Source of the DNA: Lumnitzera littorea
Lineage: Eukaryota; Streptophyta; Magnoliopsida; Myrtales; Combretaceae
Length of the DNA stretch: 64,000 nucleotides
Reading direction: 5' to 3'
Assembly: GCA_024138015.1 (NCBI GenBank)
Contig: JAMXBB010000008.1
Location: forward strand, 6,772,985-6,836,984
In this document: one piece after another, positions 44,731 to 57,261 of the stretch
Numbering within the stretch: the first letter of the stretch is position 1
Layout of the letters: each line of letters opens with the position of its first letter
Program-made: the position numbers and the translations under genes
Notes under the pieces: model-generated
What the model saw: the letters and a program-made list of their open reading frames with translations, nothing else
What the model was told of the DNA's origin: nothing
Database searches by the model: none

Positions 44731-47700
44731 TTAGTATTTTTACGTAGTTTCAAGCCACTAATTCATTCACATAATATATGTTTGTACAATTGGATGGTTT
44801 TTTTATCTTTATGAAAGGTTCCATACAGAAACCACATTATATGCTCATCTGATGAGTTAAAAATTAACATAATCAGCATTAGTTCTATTGGCAATATAAT
44901 TAAACTAAAGTAGTTAACACCTTTCCCTTAGGACAAACCTGCAAAGCCTCAGTTCTTGTGCATGGCAAGTCCTTCGTAAAAATAGATCTAAACATGATTG
45001 GACGACAAATCCTACGGAGTATCCTTTTTATGTTCCAAAGGCATAAAACGAGCAAAGTGAAATTATTAATTCATTTATATCCCATGTTAATTCCGAAAGC
45101 ATGATATTGATGTTTGCAGTAGTTTTTTTCCTCTTTCCTTTCCTCCTCCTTTGTTTGCCTTTTCTCTGATACGTACTACACATGTTGAGAACAATGGAGA
45201 TCACATTCTCTAATCAGTTGACTAAGAAATTTCAGTGTTGTTGTTATTACAAGTTCTTGAGATCTTGATCGAGATTATCGAATATGGATCGAATATGGAT
45301 CAAATATGTACAAAATAAGTTTTCCTACAAAATTTACATTATCAAGATATTTGAATTAGATGTAAAAACCGAACTTCAATATTCAAAACCTCAATTATCA
45401 CAATGGAAATTAAAAGAGAGGATCCATAGAATTCCCTTTAAATCCTGCTGGCGAGCCATTCTTTGCCATTAATTCAACCTTGCACTTGAGCATTTACATC
45501 ATGCATTTATGACCAGGGGTTACATTAGCAAACCCTAACTCAATATTTACTTAAATTCTTAACAACCATGGTTTAACCATGTTAAAGTTACATAACATTT
45601 TGATTTAATCAAACTCGAATAAAGTATTAAATATCAACTTAAGAATTTCTAATCGAGCTCTTACTCAAGCTTAATATCATATTATCTAGCTTTGATTCAT
45701 TCGTAGTACCATTTACTAGATATATATATATATATAGCAGCACTCATACACAAATTACAATCGTCTAATTGTTTAAATCAACGTCAATAGACAATCATAT
45801 CTACCTAGGACAAATAGATTTTGAACCTATGATGCCATTTCTAATGCCATATGTACTATTAACATATGCATGAATTATATGGTATACATCAATGTCAGCA
45901 GACAATAATATCAAATTTGAATCCTTTTCCAGTCAATAGGTTTTACCGACAAGACACTGTGTTAGGCTATATACTAATTGATGTTCAACTAAAACCTCTT
46001 CCCAGACAATCCTGCGTGAAAATTTCTTCACCACACTGAAGTAGTTACATGTTTCAACTTGGCACGGATCCGTTGTCGAGATCAAACAAACAAGAATGCC
46101 ACACGTTTCCATCCACCTAAAAAGCACAAGAGACGTTTTCCACGCCTCCACTTTAATTTCCAAGATCATGAGAAAAAACTAGAAGAACCGTCAATATACC
46201 ACTAGTATTAATTCACAAGCCCCTATGGATAGTCATAAAGTCGCAACTTTAGAAAACGAGGGATCTATTCATATCATAAACAGAAAACATACGAAATATG
46301 GATATACACCGTCATGGGTCATTTTAGGAAACCCATCATCAAGACCATCCAATCTATTCGGATGTTGAATCCATCTAGCATCAACTACTGTATTCACCTC
46401 AACCATCAAACAATGAAATGAGCTCTGAACTACATGTATAGAAACAACTATAAGTAACAATACCAAAAGAAGTATAACTATAATCAATAGGGTAATTGGA
46501 GAATGAAGATTTTATCAGTGACATGTTGTGAATAGTCTCGATGTCATAAATTAGTACTAAGTCGAGGGACGTAGATGTATCAGTACTCGATCTGGAATTT
46601 TGGAGTCTCTTCCAACTGTTGTAATTTTCCCCCCCATAAAAAATATGACTTCTGCTAACAAGGCGTTGCATCATCCAACATAGTTAGGTAGTGTCGATGC
46701 ATATGTAGACCGATTTTATCCACCGAAGAAAGTTGGAATTATTAATTGAAAGACTAAGCAAGAATATTTTGAAGGAAAAAAATAAAATAAAAAAGACATT
46801 TTCACAAAAATATTTAGGTCAAGTTCTAAACAGACATTATCCCTTTTCAACAGGGACAAACACTGAGTTGATGCCCCAGTGAGACGTCTAGGAAATTGTT
46901 GCAGCAGGCAGGTATGGCAAGGCCCAAGAAATTAAGATGCAGCTCTTGTCGCCAAGTTCATTCCCCCACCCCCAATCCCCCACACACTCTTTTCCCTTAT
47001 TCCTTTTTTTCACATACTTTATGACCCAATTTCGTCCAGTTATTAACGATTAATTACTTGTGATTAGATCCATCCATACTGTTAAACTTTAATATAAAGT
47101 GCGACTTTATAAACTAAGCGGACATATACAAACAAGCGAACAAATGAAATTGTCTTCTTTTTTTCCTTTTTCCCTTTCGCCCGAAAATAATACAAAAAGG
47201 AATTAGTCAGTAAAATACATGGAATGAGAGGTTGGCTTGTGCCATAGCGTTAGCTTCAGATTGATTTTACCTGTATATTTCGAAACAGAAGCCCAATAAA
47301 TAGTCATCTATTACAGGTATCAAACTAACTTACGACATAAATTTAATTCTATTAACCATTTAACCTACTTAGAATTCAACATGAATCCTACCCATTAAAC
47401 CGAATAATTAAACACCAATAAATATAAATTATGAAATCACTTCTCCTGCTTCTCCACTTAAAAGAAAAAGAAGAAATAAATCGGGGTCGTCTCACGGTCT
47501 CAGTAACATACATGTAAATCACATGAACAGTCGAGAAATTAAATGGCCGCATCAGATACTCGAATCGAAGATACATCTTCAGTTGTTTGCTAAATTCTTC
47601 AAAACCCTAAAGGCAGCCTTTATACCTTTACTACATGTCTACAACCATAAAAATAAGCAGGTACCGGTTTCGACTTTCAATCCTAATGTTTTTCATACCA

Positions 47701-48109
47701 TCCGATGTTTGCAAACAAAGTATTCACATGCCAAACGCATACCGTAACCCTTGAAAGCTGAAAGAGAAAGCTATCATGCCAAAATAGAAAATTTAAGATT
47801 CATTAGGGTTTTAAAAAAAAAAAAAAAGGAACCAATTATTGGCCATTCCAATTCTAAAACTACACTAGAAGAAGCATTTTTCCCCCTAAAAATTAGGTGA
47901 AAAACATGATTCCAACCCATCAAGTGTAAACATTAAAAGAAAAAGAAAAACCCAATCAAGGATGTGTTGATACATTTATAAATTATTTGTTCGATTCCCA
48001 AAATAATAAGAAAAAACCTAGCAAGTTATAGTTAAATTCACACACACACACACATATATATACATATATTTATCCTAAGTGAAGGACAATCCAAAGAACA
48101 GAGATAGAG
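44731..48109. other. Non-repetitive spacer 3' of MIR319
   Basis: No retroelement coding traces, unlike most of the window. The short frames here (for example 45933-46169 and 46399-46674, minus) show no domain. The part next to 48109 lies 3' of the hairpin on the transcribed minus strand and may belong to the primary transcript. A CA/TA microsatellite lies at 48043-48069. Confidence 0.5.
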
Positions 48110-48122
48110 AGTTACTAATCAA

Positions 48123-48143
48123 AGGGAGCTCCCTTCAGTCCAA
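48123..48143 (-). ncRNA. miR319: Mature miR319 (21 nt, a/b type)
   Basis: The minus strand matches the a/b form of miR319 at all 21 positions as I know it, with 5' U. It lies in the 3' arm, as in known MIR319 genes. Confidence 0.95.
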
Positions 48144-48297
48144 GGACAGGAAGCGTAAGATTCAACAAGTCTCCCGCATCATTCACTCATTTACTAGGTA
48201 ACAACACGACACGACACCCCTTCTCCCAAATCTTATTCCCACCTAAGTATTTGAATGAATGAGTCGGCAGCCAATTAAACCCTACCGCCACCCGTTA

Positions 48298-48318
48298 GTG
48301 GACCGAAGAAAGCTCTCT
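48298..48318 (-). ncRNA. miR319 star strand
   Basis: The minus strand, beginning AGAGAGCTTTCTTCGG, pairs with the mature strand with a few mismatches and G-U pairs. It resembles the star strand of known MIR319 genes. The exact ends depend on dicing and are predicted. Confidence 0.75.
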
Positions 48319-48330
48319 TCTTGTACCTCA

Positions 48331-48560
48331 TATTATATGAAAATTTAAAAATAAAATAAAAATATTAACTTTGAGAACCCTCTTTTTTTCTCACAAAAAT
48401 ATAGAACTACACAGGATCAAGTTGAAAGGGACACTAAATTAGACCATCTCTATATATATCTAGATATAGAGAGAAAGAGTGAGAAGGGTTTTTGTTTGGT
48501 GGAAGAAAAGGAAAGGGAAAGGAAAGAAGTGAAAGTGAGGCTGCTTTCACAGATCTATAT
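48331..48560 (-). other. Predicted 5' leader of the MIR319 primary transcript
   Basis: The minus strand between the predicted start site and the hairpin is C/T-rich (48480-48540, CTTTCCTTTTC-like) and contains a TATATCTAGATATA palindrome at about 48451-48470. There is no ORF. Pyrimidine-rich leaders are common in plant Pol II transcripts. The start site is inferred from the TATA box only. Confidence 0.45.
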
Positions 48561-48581
48561 GGGGGCAGTGGTGGCTACATG

Positions 48582-48593
48582 TATATATATAGG
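48582..48593 (-). promoter_or_regulatory. TATA box of MIR319
   Basis: The minus strand reads ACCTATATATATA, about 265 bases upstream of the star strand. This predicts transcription starting near 48550-48560. It is the only strong TATA box in the right orientation at a sensible distance; a second A/T block at 48451-48470 is closer but palindromic. Confidence 0.6.
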
Positions 48594-51500
48594 TGGGAAA
48601 GATGAGCTCCGACAAAGAATCATACTTAAAGAGAAAATGACACTTCCAAACATGCTAAATCCCCGGGAGTAATTGAGCATCCAAGATTTTATACATACAT
48701 ACATACATACATTCATATTATGGGATGTCTCTTTTTGGGGGCTAATTAATCACTAGATTACGTGCTCTTAAGGAAATGATCACAATTCTCAAATGCATGA
48801 TAGGGTTTTCAATTTGATAAGCATGTGATTTAATTAATAATTTAATTATATATATAGGGAAAGCTGAGCAAGCATGTAAGATCTTCGGTTAGTTCTTACA
48901 TATGGTAATGTATTGGAAAATAATGGGAAAGATGTGCTAAGAGGAATTTTTTTTTTTTTCTAGTTTTTCTTTATAAGATTTTTTTATTCTATTTTTTTTT
49001 ATTTTAGATCTAAATTTCAAAATGAGTAAATTAAGGGTTTTTGTTAAACTCTAATACAAACGTTGTTGCATACAGAACATGAAGAAATCGTAATATAATT
49101 AAAAAAAATTAGTAAGCACGATAACAAAAATAATTAGAGATGTGAAATAAAGGAAAAATGGATTTAGATGCTTTCACTAAGAATAGTGATTAAATTAATT
49201 TAGGGTTCGATGAATAAGTGGGGAATCGTCATGGACAAATTAAACTAATATCGGTGGAATTGGGGCCGCGGATGTCAAAACAAAAAAAGGAACAAGAAAA
49301 ACATTAGATCCAAAAGGTTGAACCTCGTTATTTGTTAAGAAAATAGAGTTTCTCAATTGTAGGGACCCGAATTATGAGGTAGAGTTTCATGAATACGCTC
49401 CGGATGTGCCTAATAGGGTAACTTTATTAAATAATATCTCTGCCTTTATCTTATATATACACATACATATACATATATGTCTTATATATATATATACATA
49501 TATAGATATTTTCCTCTATTATTTGTCCTAGTGGCTTGCTGACGGGACAATTATAATCATATAATCCGGTCCATGAGGGAGTTAGACGCTTTTATGTTAC
49601 TTTGAAATTTCCTTCTTTTATCTTAGTCCGGTTACCGGATAACTATAATTAAGGATGTCACAAGATAGTTTCAAGGTGTAATGAAATTTACGCCTATTTT
49701 TATATAATTTAATATTTTTTAAAATCTTATAAAATTTTAATATAGGATTCAAAAAATATTATAAAGTGAGTTTTTATAGGATTTAAATGGGATTAAGGAA
49801 ACAATAAAATGGAAAGAAATTAAATAAAATTATAATTACATTTATAGATTTATACAATAATTAAAATTAGGAATCAAATATATCGTATAATATAGAACTT
49901 ATACAAAATATGTATAGTATCTAAGTTAATACTAAATATTTTTATTAATATATATTTTTTAAATCAAGTTTTTTTATAATCTCGAAACTCAACTCTAAAT
50001 CTTATAAAATTTTAAGTCATGTCTCAAAAATGTGATCGTAAACCTAAAGGGCAATTTATCGAGTTCAACCGTTTCGATATCCTTTAATAACCCGCCTAGT
50101 TGCATCATAATTGTAAATTTTTTTTTCCCATTCTAGCATCAATCTTCCTTTTCTTTGCCTAAGGAGCATTAATCTTTCCTAAGTTGGCTTTCTTCATCAA
50201 ACCTTTTTTGGAAATTTATTGAGGCATTTAGTTTTCTTTTAAGCTAGTTGAGGGTTCGCCTTTAATATAACATTTCATGATACGTGAATTTTCTCTTTCT
50301 TTTCTCTTTTTGTTTGTTTTTTTTGGTGGGGGGAGGGGCCAAACACGATACCTGTATGTATCCAAAAACTATGATAGAGCCTATGCAAAATATAAATCTA
50401 TTTCATGATTGATATGATGAGGGATGATCATGACATTGCAGTTTTAAAATAATGAACTAAATAAAAAGACGAACGCTGCGGGGTAATTGTTGTTATTTTG
50501 GTTTAAGATGAACTCTTAGTAACTCCCTGTTATTAATACTTGATAAAATCATAAGTAAATTTATATTAATAAACATTTAAGATATCAAGGATGCCTTAAT
50601 TTCTTTTTTCTTTTTTTCCTTCTCAATTACATTATATTTACAATATGGAAGAGAAATGATTTAAACTTGCTCTATTCAACTAAAAGATTAACATTCATAC
50701 CACTTGACTATAAGAGTTATAAAAGTTGCATTGCATTTTAATTATATATAAATAATATACAATAAATTTGACCGGTCTAATTAAAAACTTCACCAATCAT
50801 CGTTTTGTACATTAGTCGATCTAAAGGTGACGAAAACATTAAAAAAAAAAAAAGTAAACAATTTGATTTTAGATTATCATTTATATAATCCATTTATATG
50901 AGCACATTCCCCTTTGATTTAGATGCTGCTAAAAAAATGTTGAGAATGTGATCATATATATTCTGCACTAATAGGTGTATCCTTGTGACTGGCTATTCCT
51001 GGCATTATGGAAAGCCTACAACACTTCTTTTGCATTTGCTCGAATCACTTTTTTAGGATAAGTTTAATTAATATTTGCTATTTTCAAAATGCATTCTCTC
51101 CTTCCAGGGGAATGAGAAAAATAATTTGTAATTGGGGAACACAGATTCTAAGTCTATGTAGTCTATGGAGGAACAGAGATGGTGATTTATTATCCTAAAG
51201 TAGTAAATACGTAATTAACAATTTATAGGAACTTTCGAGCAAAGCGGATCAAAAGAACCTATTTATTGCCTATTGGATTCATTATCAGGTATTATTGGAC
51301 CACGAAGAATACAACTTCTATTTGTAGATGAACCAATCAAAGCTAGTGGGTATAGAAGCAGTCAAATGAAGATGGAGAGCGTTGCCAAGGCCTGGGCAAA
51401 CAATAACTTCGGATAAGATTTTGGAATAGTGAAACCTTTAAGGAAGAGGGAGGTGAAAAATGAACCGAATTAAAATCACTTATTACGTACATATTATGGT

Positions 51501-51929
51501 GAAGTGTTGCTATATTATTTTATCAAAGCCATTGTTTTGACTTCTAAAGGCAACTATTGGGGTCTTTATAACAACTATGTAGGCATTTTAGGACAAACAG
51601 TCAAACGGACCGATAGGACTTTATATTTGTCTTGTTAGCTTTCAAGGCAGTTACCAATGTCCTTGAATGTATCATTCATGCTCGATAGAAAGACCGTTTG
51701 GGGCATTCGTTGTTTAAAGATGAACTCTTTATGGAAAGAACATATTGGGGTGCTAGCAGTTACCTCAAAAGATATCATCATAGAAATCTACAAGATGCGT
51801 CAAATATTAGTCTTAGTAACTAAATCGTCCGATTGGTATACTATTACGGTGATTTTGATCGCCTGAGATCAGAATTTGGTGTAGTGAGTATGTTGCAACT
51901 TGCAAGAAAAAGAGGCAATAGAAAACAAG
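48594..51929. other. Spacer 5' of MIR319, probable distal promoter
   Basis: AT-rich with a CATA microsatellite (48693-48712), TA/CA tracts (49450-49505), and a G-rich patch at 50324-50340. No coding frame with a recognisable domain. Control elements of MIR319 probably lie in the first 1-2 kb, but I cannot identify specific sites. Confidence 0.45.
48693..48712. repeat. CATA microsatellite
   Basis: About five ATAC units in a row, 100 bp upstream of the predicted MIR319 TATA box. Confidence 0.8.
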
Positions 51930-53170
51930 ATACTTTGGCCTGGTAGGAATGAAAACAACATTGATATTTGGTAGGATATATAGGTCAAAGATTTATCAAC
52001 CATGGTATCAAGCCTTAATTGGGAAAGGATAGCTCTTATTCCAACTTGAGAAAGACTTAATAGATCCCATTGTCCACCAATGAAATAAGCCCCATTCAAG
52101 AACACATCTTAAGTGAAGAGAAGAGGGCCGTTCATATAATTTCACTCAGTTGATCTAATAAAGGATAGCCCTTAAAGTTCTTCTAAAGTGTCAAAGTCAT
52201 TGTGGAACAAAGTCTTGTCTTTTCATTATAAACCAAAGTTAAACACAACTACAAGAGAAAAGCTTGTCTTTTTTTTTTTTTTTTTGTTTCCCAAACAACA
52301 TTACAACTTGAGGGAAGGAGGATTCATATGTAGATTAATCTATTTGAGAAATCCATATTCATACTACAAGACTATAGCGACCTTAGCAAGAAAAAGTTTG
52401 TCTAGATATTCTTTTAAAAAATAAACCTCTTTTAGAAAATGTGCAATCTATGTTGTATTAAATATGTGGAGAGGAAAAAATCATGAAGCACATACTCTTA
52501 ACTTGCAAATGGATTCGATGTCTTGAGTTTGCAATATGAGTTCGAATTGAAAAATCTACAATCACATGTTTTCCAATGTGGTTAGATCGAGTTTAAGTGC
52601 ATCATTATCAATTAAAAATGCTGAAATTGGTGGAACTCGGATTGCTTAAACCCTTTGATGTACTTAGAAAACAATATGAAAATAGATGTTCAATAATAAA
52701 CATATATCACTAATGGTAGTGTTAAAATCAATTAAGTAGTAGTCTAAGAATTTGTGGAGATAAAAGTTGTAGACAAAGTATAATTAAGGCTATAATGTTC
52801 TAAGGAAAAAGTGAATGGTTATTGGAGCAACATTTTCATTTAAACATGGTTAAATTGATTAATAATGTAGCAATTAGACGATGCAAGCCTACATTGCAAC
52901 TCTATTTCAAAGGTAAAGGCCTCAACAATCAGAAATGGACTAATGTTGACTTGGGCAAGTGAATGGAGAAAACTTATCAAAAGGTAATAATAATGAACTC
53001 ATTTATGCAATCAATTATTCTATCAAAGCTTCTTGGCATGGCAATATGATAATAAAAAGGTATTAAAAGTTGCCGATTTGAGTTTAGATTGATTTCCTTT
53101 CTAAGGATCTATAGAGAATCCATTAAGTTTGCAGACTAACTAGCCAAGAGAAGTAGAATAGGGATGTACG
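51930..53170 (+). pseudogene. LINE-type retrotransposon 3' relic
   Basis: The plus strand shows a degenerate series in the order of a plant LINE C-terminus: NIDIW-DI-VKDLSTMVSSLN (about 51960-52015), like the GxxIxIWxDxW segment after RT; SLWNKVLSFHYKPKL (about 52195); TLARKSLSRYSFKK; then CGEEKIMKHILLTCKW (about 52463-52512), a zf-RVT zinc-finger motif; and RIYRESIKFAD-LAKRSR (about 53108-53165), like the end of an RNase H domain. Each match is weak alone; the order supports it. There are many stops and probable deletions. The upstream RT and endonuclease are not seen. Confidence 0.5.
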
Positions 53171-53189
53171 AGAATGTTAGGGGTCGAAA

Positions 53190-53345
53190 ACCCTCCATTC
53201 CAACTAACAAGATTGTTGTTTAGAGATTCGATATTATCCTTCCAACCATGTAAGAAGCTTACCCTTCTACATGATTAATTTATTATGAACTTTAGGCTTT
53301 GATCCTTTATCTAAGGGAAAACCTAAATATTTTCCAAAACTTGAA
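53190..53345 (-). pseudogene. LINE reverse-transcriptase fragment, opposite strand
   Basis: The minus strand reads GKYLGFPLDKGSKPKVHNKL then KGKLLTWLEG. This resembles the thumb region of plant LINE RTs (KYLGxPL...KxxxxLxxWK). It is short and isolated, and it lies in opposite orientation right next to the other LINE relic. Confidence 0.4.
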
Positions 53346-53856
53346 GCATCCAATATGCTTGAAATCTCTATAATTCTAAATTTCAACTTAAAAGAAATTT
53401 TGATTTGGTTGAACTAAAATGTAGACTTAGCTACTCTTTAAATAATGTCATATATAAAAAATAAGTAAAATATCATAAAGTTAGCTCCTCTAATTTTAAT
53501 CGACTCTCAGTTACTCTAATAAAATTTATAATCAAACTTCCCATTGAGAAATTACATTACCAATATAAATAGATAATGGGATATAGAATTCCCTTATCGA
53601 ATTCCACTAAATGGAAGGTAGCCCTAAGATAGAGATCCATTAAGAAGGATTTTCATAGATGTTGTAGCTAGTGATTGGGGTTCATAAATCCAATCTAAAC
53701 CTAAATATACCAACTCAAGATTTAAAAACCAAAGTAAACAAAAGGGATTCAAGTGATTAAGGGCTTTTTTATAATTTCAAAATTCTAAATTACTATATTT
53801 AAGATAAGCAAGATGATTGTTAAGTTACTAAATTGCCTTTAGCCCTTATATGTAGT
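53346..53856. other. Spacer
   Basis: Nothing recognisable. Confidence 0.5.
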
Positions 53857-53864
53857 AGTAAGAG
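53857..53864. repeat. Target-site duplication of MITE, left
   Basis: AGTAAGAG; the right copy, 54283-54290, reads AGTAGGAG with one A/G difference. Eight base pairs is the hAT superfamily length. Confidence 0.6.
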
Positions 53865-54282
53865 TTAGGGGTATAAATGAGACGAGCCTATTCACAAGCT
53901 ACTCGAATTTGGCTTAACATTTACTTAAATTTGATTCGGCCACAATCAAGTCAAGCTAGAGCTTGAGTTACTTAAGTAGTTTATTAAGTCGAGTTTGAGC
54001 TTTGTGATACTTATCTTGGTAATCTCACTAGCCTAATTGAACTCGAGTCAAGTTCAAATATTAGTCGAGTTTCAACCGAGTTAAAATATTATTATTATTT
54101 TAATCAAATTTATAACATCTGTTAAGATTATCAAGTCTAAACAAGCTTAATCGAGTTTCGCTTAAGCTTATCGAGTTTCATTTTGAGCCGAGCTCGAGCT
54201 TAAGCTCGAGCTTTATAAATTAAAGCTCGATCGAGTTCGAGCTTAGTACTATATCATCTCGACTTAACTTGTTTACAGTCAT
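53865..54282. mobile_element. hAT-type MITE (GGGTGTAAA / CTCGAGCTCG family)
   Basis: A 418-bp non-coding element. The left end, TTAGGGGTATAAATGAGACG, and the right end, read in reverse as ATGACTGTAAACAAGTTAAG, form imperfect terminal inverted repeats around a (G/C)TGTAAA-like core. The interior is full of GAGCTCGAGCTT-type palindromes (54190-54245). This composition is typical of a widespread non-autonomous hAT family in eudicots. It is flanked by an 8-bp duplication with one mismatch. Confidence 0.7.
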
Positions 54283-54290
54283 AGTAGGAG

Positions 54291-56440
54291 TAATTTAGTA
54301 TAGTTCTTTCCTAAGCATTATGTGTAAGTTGTTGATTTTCTTAACTAATTAATCAAACACAACTACCTAAGAGCTTCTTAGAGAGATCTAGAGAACTCTA
54401 GATGAATCTAGAATTAACTCTTTCTCTCCCTTAGGTGGTATGAGCTATAGGGATATGTAGAGATTCAATTTCAACTCCATTTGATCAAGTTAATATAAAT
54501 GGAGAAGGTATGTGTTCGGTTATGGTTTTTAATTCAAGAAATTCAAGTGAATTGGTAAGATTTCAATCATAGAAATTCAATGAGTGTAGATCCATAAGTA
54601 AATATATGATGAAATCAAGAAGTTACTTAAACATTGGTGCTAGAAGCCACTCATGGAGATCTTTGAGTGGATACGTGACTAGATTTATCTTAAGATATCT
54701 AATTTAAAAGTGTAAATCTAATCCAATTATTGGCCTAAAAAAAAAAAAAAAATCCAACTAAGCTGTTTTATGCTAGGAGCTAGCATTAAAAGTTGTGGAA
54801 TTAGCATTCTAAAGATCAATTCAACCATACTGGGTGAATTAAGCTTCAATTTGTGGTAACTTCTTTAATCTATGTGCGAGTTAGTTACATTTAAGAGTTA
54901 CTTGTAATTTGTAGAAGAGATTATTTGATTTCAAGATGAATTGAGAAACTATATGAATGTTGGCATATCCTATTAATTTTGTGGGATATATGTGGAGGTA
55001 TGATGATAATTTTTATTTTTAAATGTGTTTATTTAGTTAATTCATGTTAAAATGTGTATTAAAATGTTATGTTATTGAAAATTGATGAGATGTTGATGAT
55101 TGTGCTTGAGTTATTACAGGCCATGGGTATAGAATGATCTAGGGAAGTGATTTTGATTATCAGTTGGTCATTTGATCAATAGTTAGTTAAATTGGAAAGT
55201 GCATTTGGGATTATAATTGAGCAAATTGAGTTCAAGAATTTAAAGTGCCTGTTGATATGTAATGATGAAGATAATCAAGTTAATGGGTTAAATAATTGAA
55301 GTTCTAGAAGTTGTAGTTGGAGAGTAAAGTATGCTATGATAATTGGATACTTAATTAGATAATTAATGGATTCAAGTATGGTCAAGTATTAATTTAGAGA
55401 ATTATGCTAAATTGTGATAATTTTTTGATGTAATTTGATTATTTGAAGATCTTGGAATTAATTTTAGTATAGTAGTTAAGTTTATGAAGATTTAGTTTTA
55501 CTTATGAAGCTATAGAATATTTTTAGAAATTTTCTAGGAAAAGAGTTTAATATGGCTATATTTTGAGTACAGTGAATATGGTTGAAAAATAGATTGATTT
55601 TGGATAAATATGGACTCAACTTCTCTTGATGTTCACGTAAAATTCAAGATTTTTAAGTAAAATTATACTTGTTGATCTTGTAGATTTAGTTTGGTTTTCC
55701 TAAATATTTGATGATAAATTTGAATATTATTAAGCATTCTTAATGGTATTCAACTGGTTTATAAAGATTTAAAGTGCTTTTTAGTATTATCATGTTTGAT
55801 AAAACAAGTTAAATTGATAGATTGTATGTTATAAAGTATCATTATTTTATTTTTTTTGTAGAAGCTCAAATATAAGTGTAGAGAAGGTGGAACGTGTTTA
55901 CAATATTCTTAATAACATTCAACTTGTCTTTAAGAATAACTCATGTTTGATCTTGTTATGTGGAACGTAAATGTGAAAAACATGTTTTTGAACAAATTTT
56001 CTAGAAAACTTTGTATTTGAATATTAATTGTTCCCTTGGTTTTTAACATATTCATATCAATCTTTAAATGCTTAAGAATACAAAGGTCAAGTTAGATATT
56101 TTAGAACAAAATCTTTTTAAAGAAATGTTTAATTTTCTAAGAGGATTATCTTTAGTAAAATTGTGTTTTTTTTTTTTGGAGAAAATAATAATTAAATATT
56201 ATGATATTATAATAAATATTAAAATAATAATATAATAAGGTAAGGTTGAACTAGTCAAACGAAATCGATTTGAATTAATTCAAACTGAAGTAAAGTAAAA
56301 CCAATTCCATAAATTGGTTCTCTTAGACACACCTTAATTAATATATGAAAAATAATTGTTTAATAATTAAGCTTAGTTGTGCTAGATTTTGGTTATAAAA
56401 TCAATTCAAGTCGACGAACTTAAAGTACAACTAATATTTT
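54291..56440. other. AT-rich spacer
   Basis: No coding frame above background, no clear terminal repeats. A 16-A run lies at 54736-54751. Confidence 0.45.
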
Positions 56441-56740
56441 CCTCAAATAAGTTAGTGTTTTTGTTAATGAAAAGTACTTAATAAATAGTGAGTGTTGGAT
56501 CTATCATATGAAATAAGTAAATGGTCTTCTAAATCCTCTATTTTAAATAAGTATTGATGATTATTTCTTATTGCATATTTATAGATTTTTCAAGTAATAA
56601 GCTAATGTTTTCATTAATGAAAGGTACTTAATAAATACTATCTGTTGGATTTATTATATCAAATAAGTAAATGATCTTATAGAAACTCTATCAAATAAGT
56701 ATCAATGATTATTTCTTATTGCATATTTATACGATTTTTT
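56441..56740. repeat. 150-bp tandem duplication
   Basis: 56441-56590 and 56591-56740 align end to end: AATAAGTTAGTGTTTTTGTT against AATAAGCTAATGTTTTCATT, then TACTTAATAAATA, TGTTGGAT, AAATAAGTAAATG, and ATTATTTCTTATTGCATATT in both. Identity is roughly 80%. No ORF. Confidence 0.8.
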
Positions 56741-57261
56741 GAGTTTAGGAGTTAGATTGACATCTTATTTCGTGATTGCGAGCACTTCAAGTATGTAAGA
56801 GCCATTATGTGTTATTTGTGCCTATAAATTGAGTGAACTAGTAAGATGAACCTGGTAAATAAATGTATGACTTGCTTATGCATGGTTGTATAGCAGATGA
56901 CAACCTTAGACTAGGTTTATATCTACAAATATATCCTTAAGATATAAGGTAGTTAAGCACTTAGGTACATAACGTGACTTGCATGAATAATCGATAGGGA
57001 GGAATCGCAATTCTTAATGGATGGATGAGTAAGGGGAAAGTTATAGTGAGACTTTATTGAGGTTATGGGATCAGATGGATGTTTAACTAAGATAATTGAG
57101 ATCATTGGAATATGATGAATTTAGAACAAAATAGAGGATTAGATTGGTTTTAGAATTTGAGCTAGGAAAAGAAAATTGAATTTTAGCAAGAAAATCAAGC
57201 CAAAGATTCAATAACAAAAAATTCGAAGTGCATATGGCCTACTACAAAATATATATATATA
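56741..57261. other. Spacer
   Basis: No recognisable features apart from a TA microsatellite just before 57262. Confidence 0.45.

Larger units (their letters stand above)
48110..48330 (-). ncRNA. MIR319: MIR319 precursor hairpin
   Basis: The minus strand carries the mature miR319 sequence (48123-48143, beginning TTGGACTGAAGG) in the 3' arm. A complementary star strand (48298-48318, beginning AGAGAGCTTTCTTCGG) lies in the 5' arm, about 196 nt from end to end. The upper stem is also conserved: CCGACTCATTCATTCAAATA (about 48248-48267) pairs with AATGAGTGAATGATGCGG on the other arm (about 48176-48193). This long stem with a second conserved block is the hallmark of MIR319, whose precursor is processed from loop to base in Arabidopsis. 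The product guides cleavage of TCP-family mRNAs that control leaf growth. The single sequence is free of lesions in both arms. A closely related alternative, MIR159, is excluded by the ACTGAAGG and CTCCC bases. Confidence 0.95.

Noticed and set aside
45933..46674. Three short minus-strand frames in the MIR319 flank
   Set aside because: No domain, no conserved order and no splice-site pattern that would join them. I could not support a host protein gene.
47980..48000. Possible tRNA-like TTCGATTCC segment
   Set aside because: No acceptor or anticodon stem could be built around it.
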